Positions 45,505-54,968 of a DNA stretch of 64,000 nt are shown one piece after another. The notes under the pieces were generated by a model that was not told the origin of the DNA, did not search any database, and worked only from the letters and a program-made list of their open reading frames with translations. The position numbers and the translations under genes were made by a program. The stretch's first letter is position 1. The number at the start of each line of letters is the position of its first letter. The stretch covers positions 1 through 64,000 of the forward strand of contig NZ_CAMLHM010000012.1 of the NCBI RefSeq assembly GCF_946479885.1, in the 5' to 3' direction. This DNA comes from an uncultured Devosia sp. (GTDB lineage Bacteria > Pseudomonadota > Alphaproteobacteria > Rhizobiales > Devosiaceae).

Positions 45505-47739
45505 CTAGTTGGGCGCCGTCTCCAGCCGCCGCTCGGCCCGATAGGCAAAGCGTTCCAGCCCGCCCATATCGGTAAACCGGGGCAGCGCGGCCAATTCCAC
45601 CTTGTTGAGCACAACGCCGACAATGTAGTCGGCCAACTCTGGCTCCTGTTCCAGCAGAGCCGTGAGCAGCCGGCGCGGTGTCTTCCCCCACTCGGCCACC
45701 AGGATGCCACCGTCGGTAAACGGCAGTACCGCGAGAGCGTCGACGACCAACGCCAAAGCCGGCAGGTCCAGGATAACGTGGTCGAACTGGCCACGGGCCT
45801 CGGCCAGCACCTTCTGCATGATGATGCCGGACAGATCACCACCGCCAGCTTCCGGCGCCAGGGCCGAGAGGCTGGCGATACCGGTCTGGCCGTTGGTCAC
45901 GACGACCTTGCGCCAATCGCCCATCTGCGAAGGCAGGATGCGCGCTGGCATGCCCGTGCGGCTCTGCGGCGTATTCTCGTCGGCATTGATCACCAGCACC
46001 CGTGACCCGGAAGAGGCCAGCATTTCCGCAAAGGATGCCGCAAAGGTAGATTTCCCTTCACCCGGCAGGGCCGAGAGGATGCCGATGACGGTGGTGCCGC
46101 GATCGGCTATCGGCTGCAGCACCAGGCGGGCTGCCCGCAATGTCTCCATATAGGGTCGCCCCCAGCGCGGGCCGCTGCGTTGCGCGAAGGCATTGCGGAC
46201 CACCGTGCTGACGGTTCGGCGCTCTGTCATGTCGGGCGCCCCGCTTGCAAGCTGAAGCTTGGGGAAATAACCCAGAAAGCGCAGGCCCAGTTGCCGCCTG
46301 ACCTGTGAGCCCACGCGGAAGCCGCGCTCACGCAACTCGCTGATTGCGGCCAGCACGGCACCAAGGAAGCTGCCGGCGATGATGGCCGCGGCCACGATCA
46401 CCAGCGTCTTGGGGCTCGAGGGCAGTTCGGGCAACAGAGCTTCGGTGACGATGCGGATCGATGGGATTGGGAAGCTCTGGCGCTGCACCGATTCCTCGTA
46501 GCGCACCAGGTAGCTGTTGTAGAGCGATCGCAACGCCTCAGACCGCTGCTGCAGTTCGTTGAGGCGCACCTGTTCCTGGCTGATCGAGCCGGCGCTTTGC
46601 CCCTCGGCATCGATATCGCCCCGCAGGCCGGCTTCCTGTTGGGTCGCGATGGCAAGCTGGGTGCGATATTGTTCGTCGAGGTTCTGCAGCAGCGCAAAGA
46701 TGCGGCTGTCGAGCGCCGCCTTCTCTGCGGCCAGGGTCAGCAACTGCGGGTGGTCCTCGCCGAAACTGGTCCGAACCTCCGCGATGCGGCTGGTCAGCGC
46801 CGCCGATTGGGTCCGCAGCACGGCAATTTCGGCCGGATCGGTCTGGGTTCCGCTCAACAGCGACACATTCGCCGCCGCCGCCGCGGGTCCGGCAGCGACC
46901 ACTGTCTGCAACTGATCCGACAGGGCGCGCAGCCGGGCTGTTTCGGCCTGGGCTTCGGCGAGCTGGCCCGACAGGGCCTCGATGCGCTGTGTGGTCAGGT
47001 TGCGGTCCTGGCCCACCGACAGGCCGGTCTGCTTTCGAAAGTCTTCAATCGCCAGGCTCGCGGTGCGCTGGCTTTCGCCGATCTCAGCCAGCCGTTGCTG
47101 CAGCCAGTCCGACGCGGCGCTGGTCGCCTCGAGCTCGGCGTTGAGCTGGTCCTCGAGCAGGGCATGGGCATAGGCCCGAGCGATGCGCTGCGCCAATTCC
47201 GGCGTGGCCGCCTCATAGCCCACCCTGATAATGGAGCTGCGACCCATGCGATCGACCTGCACATTGGCCCGCAGCATGCCCACCACCTCGTCGAGGCTGG
47301 CCTCCAGGTCGGTCGGGCGCGCAGTATTGCCGAACGACAGAAGCCCACGAACCCGCTGGCCGAACGATGGCGGCGGGTTGAGGAATTCCTGGTCGGTCAT
47401 CAGGTTTTCGGCCTCGGCCACGGCAGTAGCCACGCGGCTCGAGCGAAGCACTTCGATCTGGTTGAGCACCTGGGCTTCCAGGTCCACACTGCTCGTGGTG
47501 ACCTCGCCCTCGCCTGCCGCCTGCTCGAGATTGCGGTCCAGCAGCACCTGGCCCGCGGAGAGGTAACTGCGCGGCGCCAGCGACAGATAGAAGGTTGCCA
47601 GGATCAGCGTCACCAGCACGCAGAAACCGATCACCACGGCATGCCGACGGAGCAGCGAAATGACCCGCTCGAGATCGATCGTCTTGAGGTCGGACGGCAG
47701 CGGCGCCAGCGTCTCGGGGTAACCAGTCTTTTCAAGCAT
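45505..47739 (-). CDS. exoP: Exopolysaccharide chain-length protein, ExoP/Wzc-like
   Basis: A 744-residue inner-membrane protein. Wzz domain: first helix about 37-57 (VVIGFCVLVTLILATFYLSL), periplasmic coiled-coil region about 60-445, second helix about 450-470, then a cytoplasmic BY-kinase-like domain. Walker A is intact (LPGEGKST, 558-565). Walker A' reads VINADENTP (N585, D587) instead of the usual hDxDxR form, and the C-terminal tail has one tyrosine (FAYRAERR) and no tyrosine cluster. Walker B Asp658 (VILDLP) is kept. It controls polymer length with ExoF; tyrosine-kinase activity is doubtful. Start ATG 47739 has GGAG upstream. Confidence 0.87.
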   Translation of the reverse strand: MLEKTGYPETLAPLPSDLKTIDLERVISLLRRHAVVIGFCVLVTLILATFYLSLAPRSYLSAGQVLLDRNLEQAAGEGEVTTSSVDLEAQVLNQIEVLRSSRVATAVAEAENLMTDQEFLNPPPSFGQRVRGLLSFGNTARPTDLEASLDEVVGMLRANVQVDRMGRSSIIRVGYEAATPELAQRIARAYAHALLEDQLNAELEATSAASDWLQQRLAEIGESQRTASLAIEDFRKQTGLSVGQDRNLTTQRIEALSGQLAEAQAETARLRALSDQLQTVVAAGPAAAAANVSLLSGTQTDPAEIAVLRTQSAALTSRIAEVRTSFGEDHPQLLTLAAEKAALDSRIFALLQNLDEQYRTQLAIATQQEAGLRGDIDAEGQSAGSISQEQVRLNELQQRSEALRSLYNSYLVRYEESVQRQSFPIPSIRIVTEALLPELPSSPKTLVIVAAAIIAGSFLGAVLAAISELRERGFRVGSQVRRQLGLRFLGYFPKLQLASGAPDMTERRTVSTVVRNAFAQRSGPRWGRPYMETLRAARLVLQPIADRGTTVIGILSALPGEGKSTFAASFAEMLASSGSRVLVINADENTPQSRTGMPARILPSQMGDWRKVVVTNGQTGIASLSALAPEAGGGDLSGIIMQKVLAEARGQFDHVILDLPALALVVDALAVLPFTDGGILVAEWGKTPRRLLTALLEQEPELADYIVGVVLNKVELAALPRFTDMGGLERFAYRAERRLETAPN

Positions 47740-47780
47740 TGTGGAACTCCGCCATTCTGGCCGGGAGGAAAAGGAGACGC

Positions 47781-48680
47781 TCACTGGGGCGTCGATTGTC
47801 CGTAGTGGACGGCCTGGCGCACCCCCAGAATGCCCCCTGCCACGCCAATATGGAGCACGGCTCGCAGCCAGTTCCGGCGCCGCAGCACCGGGGAAAACGC
47901 GGTCAGCGCCGTCATGGCGCCGCAATAGGTGATCTTGGCGGCGACAATGGCCAGGGACTTTGCCCGCGAGCCGGCCTGCAGCATGCCGTGCGTCTGGCCG
48001 AAGCGCAGCCGGCGGCGCACCAGCCAGGCCATGCTGGCCCGCTCGGGTGGCACGGGCTCTTGGACCAGCGCGTCCTCGGCATAGGCGATCGTCCCGCCCG
48101 CCGCCGTCAGCCGGTAGAAGAAGTCCGTGTCTTCGCCACCGGATTTGCCCAGGGCAAGGTCGAACCGCAGCGTCCGGTATGCGGCGCTCCAGCGGATCAG
48201 CACATTGCAGGTATAGCCCGTGCGGATCGTGTCGCCGACAAAGACCGGGCGTGTCGAATGAAAGTCGCCATCCACCATCCAGCCCGGGGCGTCAGGCTCG
48301 TAGATCGCAAGCACCGGTCCGAGCACGGCCGCTGCGTTGGTCGCCTCGGCCCGTTGAACGAGCGCATTGAGCCAGCCCGGCGACACCACCTCGTCGTCAT
48401 CGACAAAGGCGACGTAGTCCGCATCCGCCTCGTCAAGGCAGGCATTGCGCGCAATGCAGATATTGGACGCCGGCGCGTGCAGATAGGTAATCGGGAACGG
48501 GACCCCGCCCCGCGCCGCGTCGACCAGATCGCGTGCCGAGGGAGTCGCATCGTTGTCGGCAATGATGATGCGGATGTCGTGCCCGCCCTGGTTGAGCAGG
48601 GCGATCGATTCCAGGGTCTTCGCCAGAAAGCTCCGGCGAAAGGTGCATATGCAGATGTCTATGCTGGACATGGCAATCAC
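47781..48680 (-). CDS. exoM: Family 2 glycosyltransferase, ExoM-like
   Basis: A 299-residue GT2 enzyme: IDICICTFRRSFLAKTLESI, ADNDATPSA, FVDDDEVVSPGWL (DXD) and GGEDTDFFYRL (catalytic-base region). The C terminus has an amphipathic or membrane-near stretch (WLRAVLHIGVAGGILGV). Length and pattern fit ExoM, which adds the third glucose in succinoglycan. ATG 48680 overlaps the exoA stop by 4 bases; a later ATG at 48671 is possible. Confidence 0.82.
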   Translation of the reverse strand: MIAMSSIDICICTFRRSFLAKTLESIALLNQGGHDIRIIIADNDATPSARDLVDAARGGVPFPITYLHAPASNICIARNACLDEADADYVAFVDDDEVVSPGWLNALVQRAEATNAAAVLGPVLAIYEPDAPGWMVDGDFHSTRPVFVGDTIRTGYTCNVLIRWSAAYRTLRFDLALGKSGGEDTDFFYRLTAAGGTIAYAEDALVQEPVPPERASMAWLVRRRLRFGQTHGMLQAGSRAKSLAIVAAKITYCGAMTALTAFSPVLRRRNWLRAVLHIGVAGGILGVRQAVHYGQSTPQ

Positions 48681-49675
48681 GCGGCCTCACGTCGGAACGG
48701 CTGCCGCGCCACATGGACCCAAAAACCGGCCGACCACGCCAGATGCATGATCATGGCCGCCAGACCCACCAGCGGCGACAGCAGCATGGGCATCTCATAC
48801 TGGGGGTAGTGCTTCTGTGCCGCGTGAATACCCAGCCCGATGCAGCCCAATCCCCAGATGGCCAGCGGCACCAGAAATGCCCAATGCCAGATCGACAGCA
48901 CCGCCAGCAGCACAACAGGCAGGATGGCCAAAGGCACCATTTGCCGCAGACGTGGCCGCATGCGGTGCTTGAGAATATTGCGCGCCCTGCCCCCGCCATA
49001 ACCGAAATACTGCTTGAACAGGCCCTTGGCCGTCGAGCGGGGATAATAGGTCATGCCCGTCCGGTCGGTGAGCCAGATGGTGTGACCGGCCTGTCGCAGG
49101 CGGTGATCGAGCTCGGCGTCCTCGTTGAAGCGGAAGCTCCGGTCATAGCCGCCGACATCCGTGAATGCCTCGACGCGCATCAGGGCATGGTGGCCATGAT
49201 CGACTGGCCCATGCCCCTTGCCGGTCCGATGGGCCGAACCGCCTGTGCCGATGGCAGAATTCTGGGCCGTCGCGACGGCGCGCTGGAACGCCTCGACGCC
49301 CACTGTGGTCATCGGCACGACAATGCTGCCAACCTGGCGCTCATCGGCTTCGGCAACCAGCTTCCGGCAATAGTCAGGCGGATAGGCGCCATGCGCGTCG
49401 ATGCGGATGAGGTAGTCGGCGCCGTGGCCGTAGGTTTCGACCGCCAGGTTGATGGCCGCACTCTGGATGCGCTGGTGATTGTGCAGCAGCAACACCAGCG
49501 GCGACGCGAGGGCATGGCGGGCGACGATGTCGGTTGTACCATCCGTGCTTCCACCATCCGCCACGACGATGCGGGCATCGAGCGCCTCGGCCTCGACCAG
49601 CAAGGCATCCAGCAATGCGCCGATATGGCGCGCCTCGTTCAGGGTGGGCACGACGATGATTGTGCGGGCGGTCAT
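48677..49675 (-). CDS. exoA: Glycosyltransferase, ExoA-like
   Basis: A 332-residue membrane-associated GT2 enzyme; succinoglycan ExoA is close to this length and adds the first glucose. TIIVVPTLNEARHIGALLDA, VVADGGSTDGT and DYLIRIDAHGAYP (DXD) are followed by FRFNEDAELDHRLRQAG. The C terminus has two to three hydrophobic segments (MVPLAILPVVLLAVLSIWHW; LLSPLVGLAAMIMHLAWSA). It overlaps both neighbours by 4 bases. Confidence 0.85.
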   Translation of the reverse strand: MTARTIIVVPTLNEARHIGALLDALLVEAEALDARIVVADGGSTDGTTDIVARHALASPLVLLLHNHQRIQSAAINLAVETYGHGADYLIRIDAHGAYPPDYCRKLVAEADERQVGSIVVPMTTVGVEAFQRAVATAQNSAIGTGGSAHRTGKGHGPVDHGHHALMRVEAFTDVGGYDRSFRFNEDAELDHRLRQAGHTIWLTDRTGMTYYPRSTAKGLFKQYFGYGGGRARNILKHRMRPRLRQMVPLAILPVVLLAVLSIWHWAFLVPLAIWGLGCIGLGIHAAQKHYPQYEMPMLLSPLVGLAAMIMHLAWSAGFWVHVARQPFRREAA

Positions 49676-50829
49676 GCGGCGACCTCCAGGGCTGGCTGGG
49701 TGGATCGCGGCGCCATCAAACGTCCGACCAGTGCCGCGCATTCGTCCGCGCCACACCGGAACGTCGCCGCGGGCTGGCCGGCCACCGCCGTGGCCAGCTC
49801 TCGCACCCGCTCGGGAGTGATGCTGTCGAACAGGGCGATAAGCGTCTCCTGGGCAATGTCGGGCACGACGATGCCGATGCCGAGCCGCTCGATGAACGCC
49901 GCCGTCTCGGTGCCCGCAAGCGCGATCGGAATCGCGCCATTGAGGCACCCCTCGTAGAGCCGGTTCGGCAGCAGCCAGGCCGAATTGAGCCCTTCTTCGA
50001 AGAAATCGATGGCCCAGGTGAAATGCACGCCCGAATAGAGCGGCGCCAGATCCTGCGGATAGCGGAAGGGACCGCCATATTCGAGATGCGGCGACGCGCC
50101 AACAGTCCCGTGAAAATCGTCGAACTCGGTCAACGCCGGCCGGCCGCGCAGCGCAACCTCCAGCCGTCCGCCGAAATGCCGCGACAGCGCATCCAGGGCC
50201 GCCAGCGACTTGCGGCACCGCAGGGCGCCAAACCAGCCGACGCGCAGAGGACCTGCCTGGCCACCGAGTGCCGGATTGCGGCCGCTCTCGCCGATGCCAG
50301 GGGCGAACACCTTGTTCTCGACCAGCAGTGCCGGCAGGCCATCAAGGCTGTGGAAGTGGTTGCGCAGGAAGGCGGGTGAACTGGTGATGAGCAGGTCGAC
50401 ATGGCGCATCAATCGCTGCTCGACCGCGCGCATGACCCCGCCGACCCTGTCCGGCCGCAGCATCAGCCGGTGGATGTCGAGGCATTCATAGGCAAGCACC
50501 GCCCGCTTGTCCCAGCGGTCGAGCAGCCGGTTGGCGACACCGAGCATCTCAAGGTTACGCGCCACGATGATGTCCGGCCGACCCAGCGACTGGGACCAGC
50601 CCCGCGCACCGGCGGCAGCGCGCGCGGTCGCCGCCAGCCTATGCAGCATCCGGCCGTCATGGGTGATGTCGAGTTCGAGTACCGTGTCGATCGGCAGGTT
50701 TGGGCTGGGCGCGTCGCCACGGCGGAATCCCGCGATCTCGACCTCGGCCCCGCCGGCGCGAAACATGGCGACGCGCCGCTCCACGGCAGGATCGGAAAGA
50801 TTGTGAACCAGGTACAAAATTCTCGGCAA
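49672..50829 (-). CDS. exoL: Glycosyltransferase, ExoL-like
   Basis: A 385-residue GT-B-type enzyme. It begins LPRILYLVHNLSDPAVERRV, has LAYECLDIHRLMLRP in the middle, and ends with SAWLLPNRLYEGCLNGAIPI, typical of GT-B donor-site loops. Start is TTG 50829: AGGAGG lies 8 bases upstream, whereas the open frame reaching 50913 adds 28 low-complexity residues. It heads the minus-strand exoL-exoA-exoM-exoP unit. Counterpart of ExoL by order (L-A-M) and pattern. Confidence 0.83.
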   Translation of the reverse strand: MPRILYLVHNLSDPAVERRVAMFRAGGAEVEIAGFRRGDAPSPNLPIDTVLELDITHDGRMLHRLAATARAAAGARGWSQSLGRPDIIVARNLEMLGVANRLLDRWDKRAVLAYECLDIHRLMLRPDRVGGVMRAVEQRLMRHVDLLITSSPAFLRNHFHSLDGLPALLVENKVFAPGIGESGRNPALGGQAGPLRVGWFGALRCRKSLAALDALSRHFGGRLEVALRGRPALTEFDDFHGTVGASPHLEYGGPFRYPQDLAPLYSGVHFTWAIDFFEEGLNSAWLLPNRLYEGCLNGAIPIALAGTETAAFIERLGIGIVVPDIAQETLIALFDSITPERVRELATAVAGQPAATFRCGADECAALVGRLMAPRSTQPALEVAA

Positions 50830-51017
50830 CGAAGCGCCTCCTGTCCCGGGCGAAGGGCCGGCTGCAGCCGCACCGGCGGTTCCCGCCGCCGAAGCGCGGG
50901 GAGTGAACGCCAAGTTGAAGACGCATGGGCGAGACGGTCAACGTGACCTGGGGTGACGCAGTGATGCGCGCTGCGCATGCCACGAAAGTGCCCCAATCGG
51001 ACGCCGAGACCTTGAAT

Positions 51018-51845
51018 CTAGGCCGGCTCGACGGCCTTGTCGCGCGTGCGCCAGCTGCCGTCTTTCCACTCCCGCACCGTGATGACGATGCGGTTCTCCA
51101 CCACATCGATGATGTTGTAGGCATTGGGTTCGCCGCGCAGACGGGTGGAGATGGCCGATGACGCCTGGGCAATCAGGATGGGCGCCACCGCCGACTTGCT
51201 GAGACCAACCGGCTGGCCCTCGCGGGCCGCCGACAGGTCCTCGTGCTTGCGCACATAGGACAGGTGAAAATGCCCTGATAGCACCAGCCGCACACCCAAT
51301 TGGGCAAAGGTCGCGAGTGCTTCGTCGGCGCGCTTCACCCGCTTGGTCTTCTGCATCATCGGCTCGGTTGGAAACAGCAGCGGGTGATGCGCCACGATGA
51401 TCCGCAACGCATCGGGCGATGCTGCCTCGAAGCGCTCCGCGAGATCATCGAGTTGGTCGCGCGATATGGTGCCGTGCCCCCAGTTCCACTCCAGCCGCGC
51501 CCGGCGGGAGGTCCGCAGACCCACCAGAACCACACCGTCCATTTCGAGGAAGGGCTCGAGGTCGCGCGAGATGAATCTGCGATAGAGGCCGTACGGGTTG
51601 ATGAAGCGGCGCAGGATATTGATCGCCGGCACGTCGTGATTGCCAGGAACCGCAAAGACCGGCGCGTGCAGCTGGTCGAGAAATTCCCGCGCCTGCTCGA
51701 ACTCCTGCTTGGTCCCGACCTGCGTAAAATCCCCGCTGGCGACCACCAGGTCAGGCTTCTGCGCGTTGATATCATGCGCAAATCCTGCCGCCAGCGCCGC
51801 ATCGTGATGCCCGAAATGAAGATCGGACAGATGCAGGATCTTCAT
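51018..51845 (-). CDS. Calcineurin-like metallophosphoesterase
   Basis: A 275-residue binuclear metal phosphoesterase. The five metal-site motifs are in order: SDLHFG, GDFTQ, GNHD, AHHPLL and SGHFHLSY. Relatives cleave cyclic nucleotides, nucleotide or lipid phosphates; no substrate can be given. It overlaps the lipid kinase by 4 bases, so the two may act in one phospholipid or phosphate process. There is no signal peptide. Confidence 0.88.
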   Translation of the reverse strand: MKILHLSDLHFGHHDAALAAGFAHDINAQKPDLVVASGDFTQVGTKQEFEQAREFLDQLHAPVFAVPGNHDVPAINILRRFINPYGLYRRFISRDLEPFLEMDGVVLVGLRTSRRARLEWNWGHGTISRDQLDDLAERFEAASPDALRIIVAHHPLLFPTEPMMQKTKRVKRADEALATFAQLGVRLVLSGHFHLSYVRKHEDLSAAREGQPVGLSKSAVAPILIAQASSAISTRLRGEPNAYNIIDVVENRIVITVREWKDGSWRTRDKAVEPA

Positions 51846-52768
51846 TGAACAACCTCTTCGACCGCAGCATTGGGCTGCACGATCACCGAAAGTGCCTTGG
51901 CCCGGATGGAAAACTCCAGCGGGGTCCGAAGGGTTTCAACCTCCCCGTCGAACATGACCTTCAGCAGCTCCTTGTGGGTGGTGATCGTCACGGCGTCGAC
52001 GCTCTTGATGGAGAGGGCATCGTCGTTTTGCCAGCGTCCGAGGAGCATCGACACTGTCAGCCGCAACACGTCGCCCGGTGTCAGGTGCCGGAGGACGTAG
52101 AGGGTCAACGTGCCCTTATCGAGCGCCGAACGGGAGAAGAACTGGCCCAGCCCCTCGTCATAGGCGTTGCTCGCCACCGCTATCGCCTGCACCCGCTCGA
52201 TACGCGTCTCGCCATCGGGCGTTCGGATCATCACCGCCATGCGCTTGGCCCGTTGCAACCGGCGCAGGAAATACCGCAGGAACCCGATCTTTGCCCCAAT
52301 ACCCTGCCGATCGCGGATGAACTCCCGCCCCGCCGCCACTGCTGGAATGACGCCAACGACCACCTTGTGCAGGAAGGTGCGGCCATTCACCTCGCCAACA
52401 TCGATCAACTGCCGCTGTCCCTTGGCGAGCGCCTGCACCGATTGGCGAATTTCGAGGGGTATATTGAGGTCCTTGGCCAAGGCATTGACCGTCCCCAGGG
52501 GCAGGATGGCCAGGCTCTTGGGCGACCCCGTCAGGGCTTCGGCGAGCGCGGTGATGGTTCCATCGCCCCCGGCGGCAACGATGATGTCGGCTGGTCCGGC
52601 GACGGCGTCGCCCACCCGCTCACCCAGGGGCAGGTCGCTGCGTGCGTCGATATGACAGCGCAGGCCGGCATCTTCGAACATGGCGCGCAGGGCGTTTGCC
52701 GTCAGCCCCTGCGCACTGGCCGTGCCAGCTCGCTCGTTGAAGATGACGTAATAGTCGTAATCCTGCAT
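51842..52768 (-). CDS. Diacylglycerol kinase family lipid kinase
   Basis: A 308-residue soluble lipid kinase (DAGK_cat). N-terminal FNERAGTASA, nucleotide-binding AAGGDGTITALAEAL, LPLGTVNALAKDLNIP, and the C-terminal metal-site FDGE. Some relatives, such as YegS, phosphorylate phosphatidylglycerol, others diacylglycerol or sphingoid bases; substrate open. Transcribed together with the metallophosphoesterase. No membrane segment. Confidence 0.9.
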   Translation of the reverse strand: MQDYDYYVIFNERAGTASAQGLTANALRAMFEDAGLRCHIDARSDLPLGERVGDAVAGPADIIVAAGGDGTITALAEALTGSPKSLAILPLGTVNALAKDLNIPLEIRQSVQALAKGQRQLIDVGEVNGRTFLHKVVVGVIPAVAAGREFIRDRQGIGAKIGFLRYFLRRLQRAKRMAVMIRTPDGETRIERVQAIAVASNAYDEGLGQFFSRSALDKGTLTLYVLRHLTPGDVLRLTVSMLLGRWQNDDALSIKSVDAVTITTHKELLKVMFDGEVETLRTPLEFSIRAKALSVIVQPNAAVEEVVQ

Positions 52769-52882
52769 CGCTGACCGTCCATCGCCCCCTGCCCGCTACG
52801 CAGGTGCAATGTATGGCGCGGCAGTCCGTTGCATGGCGGGCAGCGTTGGCGGGCGCGACCGCCTCCCGGTGCGTGTCTCTGC

Positions 52883-53809
52883 CTACTGCGCCTGCCCGGT
52901 CAGAGCCTCGGCCACGGCCAGATCTGCCATGGCCAGCGCCGCTTCGCGTGTCCTGGCCGCCGCAACGAAGCGGCCATTGTGGCAGAAGCTGGCGCCGGCA
53001 ACGCCGCTGGCAGCCTCCAGGTCGCCATTGGTCAACCCAGCCCAGGCCGCCGGCAGGTCTGCCCGGACGTCAAAACCTTCGTCCGAACGCCGGATCGTGG
53101 TCAGGCACCAATCCTTTTCGCGTGGATGCACGACGAAGAGCAGATGATCGGCGCCCGCTTTCTCGATCGCGGGGCGGAACGGCATGCCCATCGGCAGTTC
53201 CAGCACCCGGCCCGGCCCGGTCGCCACAATCGCCTGCTGCACGATCGTCTCAGCCCGGAGCTTGGCGGCGCGACGGCCAATGGCGGCCTCGACGAAGCTG
53301 CGGGCGATCGCCAGCGCATGGTGGAACGCGTTGGTGTCTGCCTCCGGGTCGGTGGTGTCGAAGTCCGGCTTGAGGGTCTCAAGCAGCGCCGGCAGAGTCA
53401 GACCACCTAGGGGACCTGATGGGCTGAGCGCCCCGTTATCGGTGAGATCGATGGGCAGCACGAAATTGGCGTCGAATGATGCGTGTATCGCATCGATATG
53501 AGCCTCGGGCACATCAGAAGCGACCAGGTAGTCCCGGCCAAAATGCTTCCAGATCAGGCCAAACGAGCTATAGGGCTGGCCATCCTCACGCAGCGGGGCG
53601 CCGCGCTGGTGATGATCGAAAATCCCGGCCCCGGCGTCATAGGCGCCGCCCACATCGTAGATGACGCGATCGGGGCCTGGCGTGATCCATTCCGGCGCCC
53701 GGCTGCGCACCAGCCGCGCCTCCGGGAACAGCCGGGTCAGGATGACGCTCGACAGCAGTTCATCGGCATGGAAGCCACCCGAATGGGTGACGAGAAAATC
53801 GGGGGTCAT
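52883..53809 (-). CDS. MYG1 family protein (DHH-like phosphoesterase fold)
   Basis: A 308-residue protein of the MYG1/UPF0160 family. The metal-binding motifs are THSGGFHADE, YDVGGAYD and FDHHQRG. Eukaryotic MYG1 is a 3'-5' RNA exonuclease; the bacterial role is unproven. There is a frame-end at 53809 with no strong ribosome-binding site. It is divergent from the F420 locus, so its promoter may share the region that contains the palindrome at 53912. Confidence 0.87.
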   Translation of the reverse strand: MTPDFLVTHSGGFHADELLSSVILTRLFPEARLVRSRAPEWITPGPDRVIYDVGGAYDAGAGIFDHHQRGAPLREDGQPYSSFGLIWKHFGRDYLVASDVPEAHIDAIHASFDANFVLPIDLTDNGALSPSGPLGGLTLPALLETLKPDFDTTDPEADTNAFHHALAIARSFVEAAIGRRAAKLRAETIVQQAIVATGPGRVLELPMGMPFRPAIEKAGADHLLFVVHPREKDWCLTTIRRSDEGFDVRADLPAAWAGLTNGDLEAASGVAGASFCHNGRFVAAARTREAALAMADLAVAEALTGQAQ

Positions 53810-53911
53810 GCCGGATGCGCCTTGTGTGTTTGCCTGGAAGTTGGCACCAGATAGCCATTGCCGGGCGTCATCTCAACCGCCATTCACGCATTGCACGAAT
53901 CCGATGGACAA

Positions 53912-53931
53912 TTTTGACCATTTGGTCAAAA
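53912..53931. promoter_or_regulatory. Perfect palindrome matching the RutR box
   Basis: TTTTGACCATTTGGTCAAAA: a 9-2-9 perfect inverted repeat, 36 bases before the fgd start and about 100 bases from the divergent MYG1 gene. Its core (53914-53929) matches the published E. coli RutR consensus TTGACCANNTGGTCAA at every fixed base, as I recall it. RutR is a TetR-family sensor of uracil. The regulator gene is not in the window, and other TetR or GntR proteins could use similar sites. A related box lies at 58598. Confidence 0.65.
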
Positions 53932-53967
53932 GTAGTGTGACGCCGCTGAGCATTTGGGAGAATGGGC

Positions 53968-54966
53968 ATGCGCTTCGGTTACAAGGCCTCGGCCGAGCAA
54001 TTTGCACCCAATACCCTGCTGAAATTTGCCATCGAGGCCGAAGAGGCCGGCTTCGAGTCGGTATTCATCAGCGATCATTTCCAGCCCTGGAAACACACGG
54101 ACGGCCACGCGCCATTTGCGCCATCCTGGATGGCCGCGGCCTTGGCGCGGACAGAAAAGATCGTTGTGGGCACCTCGGTACTGACGCCCACCTTCCGTCT
54201 CCATCCGTCCGTAGTCGCCCACGCGTTCGGTACCTTGGGCGCCATGTTCCCCGATCGCGTCATCCTGGGCGTCGGCACCGGCGAGTCGCTCAATGAGGTT
54301 CCCTCGACCGGCATGGCCTGGCCCGAGCTCAAGGAGCGTTCGGCCCGCCTGCGCGAAGCCGTGGCGCTGATCCGCCGGCTGTGGAGCGAGGATCGCGTCA
54401 CCTTCGAAGGCGAATTCTACAAGACACAGAACGCCACCATCTATGACCGACCCGAGAAGATGGTGCCGATCTACCTGGCTGCCGGCGGACCGCTCAACGC
54501 CAAATATGCCGGCCGCGCCGGCGATGGCTTCATCTGCACCTCCGGCAAGGGCGCCGAGCTCTATGTCGACCAGCTATTGCCCAATGTCGCCGTGGGCCGT
54601 GCCGAATCCGGCCGCGAAAACCTGCCCTTCGAGCGCATGATCGAGGTCAAGGTGTCATTCGATACCGACCCCGATGCTGCGCTGAACAACACGCGCGGCT
54701 GGGCCGCCCTGTCGCTTTCCGCAGAGGAAAAGCACTCGGTGGAGGATCCCGCCGAGATGGAGCGGTTGGCCGCGCAATTGCCCGTCGAGCGCATCGCCAA
54801 GCGCTGGATCGTCTCCAGCGATCCCGACGAACACGTGGCGGCCATCAAGACCTATATGGATTACGGCTTCGACCATCTGGTGTTCCACGCGCCGGGCGAG
54901 GACCAGAGCCGGTTCATTGCGCTCTACGCCAAGGAAATCCTGCCGCGTCTGCGGGCGCTTTCCTAG
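53968..54966 (+). CDS. fgd: F420-dependent glucose-6-phosphate dehydrogenase (FGD family)
   Basis: A 332-residue luciferase-like TIM-barrel enzyme predicted to oxidise glucose 6-phosphate with coenzyme F420. It resembles actinobacterial FGD throughout: [48 protein letters not shown] and LVFHAPG. Residues equivalent to M. tuberculosis FGD1 D39, H40, W44 and E109 are D36, H37, W41 and E106. The phosphate-binding K198, K259 and R283 correspond to K194, K255 and R279. All are kept, so true FGD activity is more likely than for a generic member. ATG 53968 is better spaced from GGGAG than ATG 53962. It is followed by cofE after 2 bases. Confidence 0.9.
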   Translation: MRFGYKASAEQFAPNTLLKFAIEAEEAGFESVFISDHFQPWKHTDGHAPFAPSWMAAALARTEKIVVGTSVLTPTFRLHPSVVAHAFGTLGAMFPDRVILGVGTGESLNEVPSTGMAWPELKERSARLREAVALIRRLWSEDRVTFEGEFYKTQNATIYDRPEKMVPIYLAAGGPLNAKYAGRAGDGFICTSGKGAELYVDQLLPNVAVGRAESGRENLPFERMIEVKVSFDTDPDAALNNTRGWAALSLSAEEKHSVEDPAEMERLAAQLPVERIAKRWIVSSDPDEHVAAIKTYMDYGFDHLVFHAPGEDQSRFIALYAKEILPRLRALS

Positions 54967-54968
54967 CC

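Noticed and set aside
53968..54966. Reading fgd as a generic FMN-dependent luciferase-like monooxygenase
   Set aside because: The whole set of F420 and glucose 6-phosphate contact residues of FGD1 is kept, and cofE follows directly, so the FGD call is preferred.
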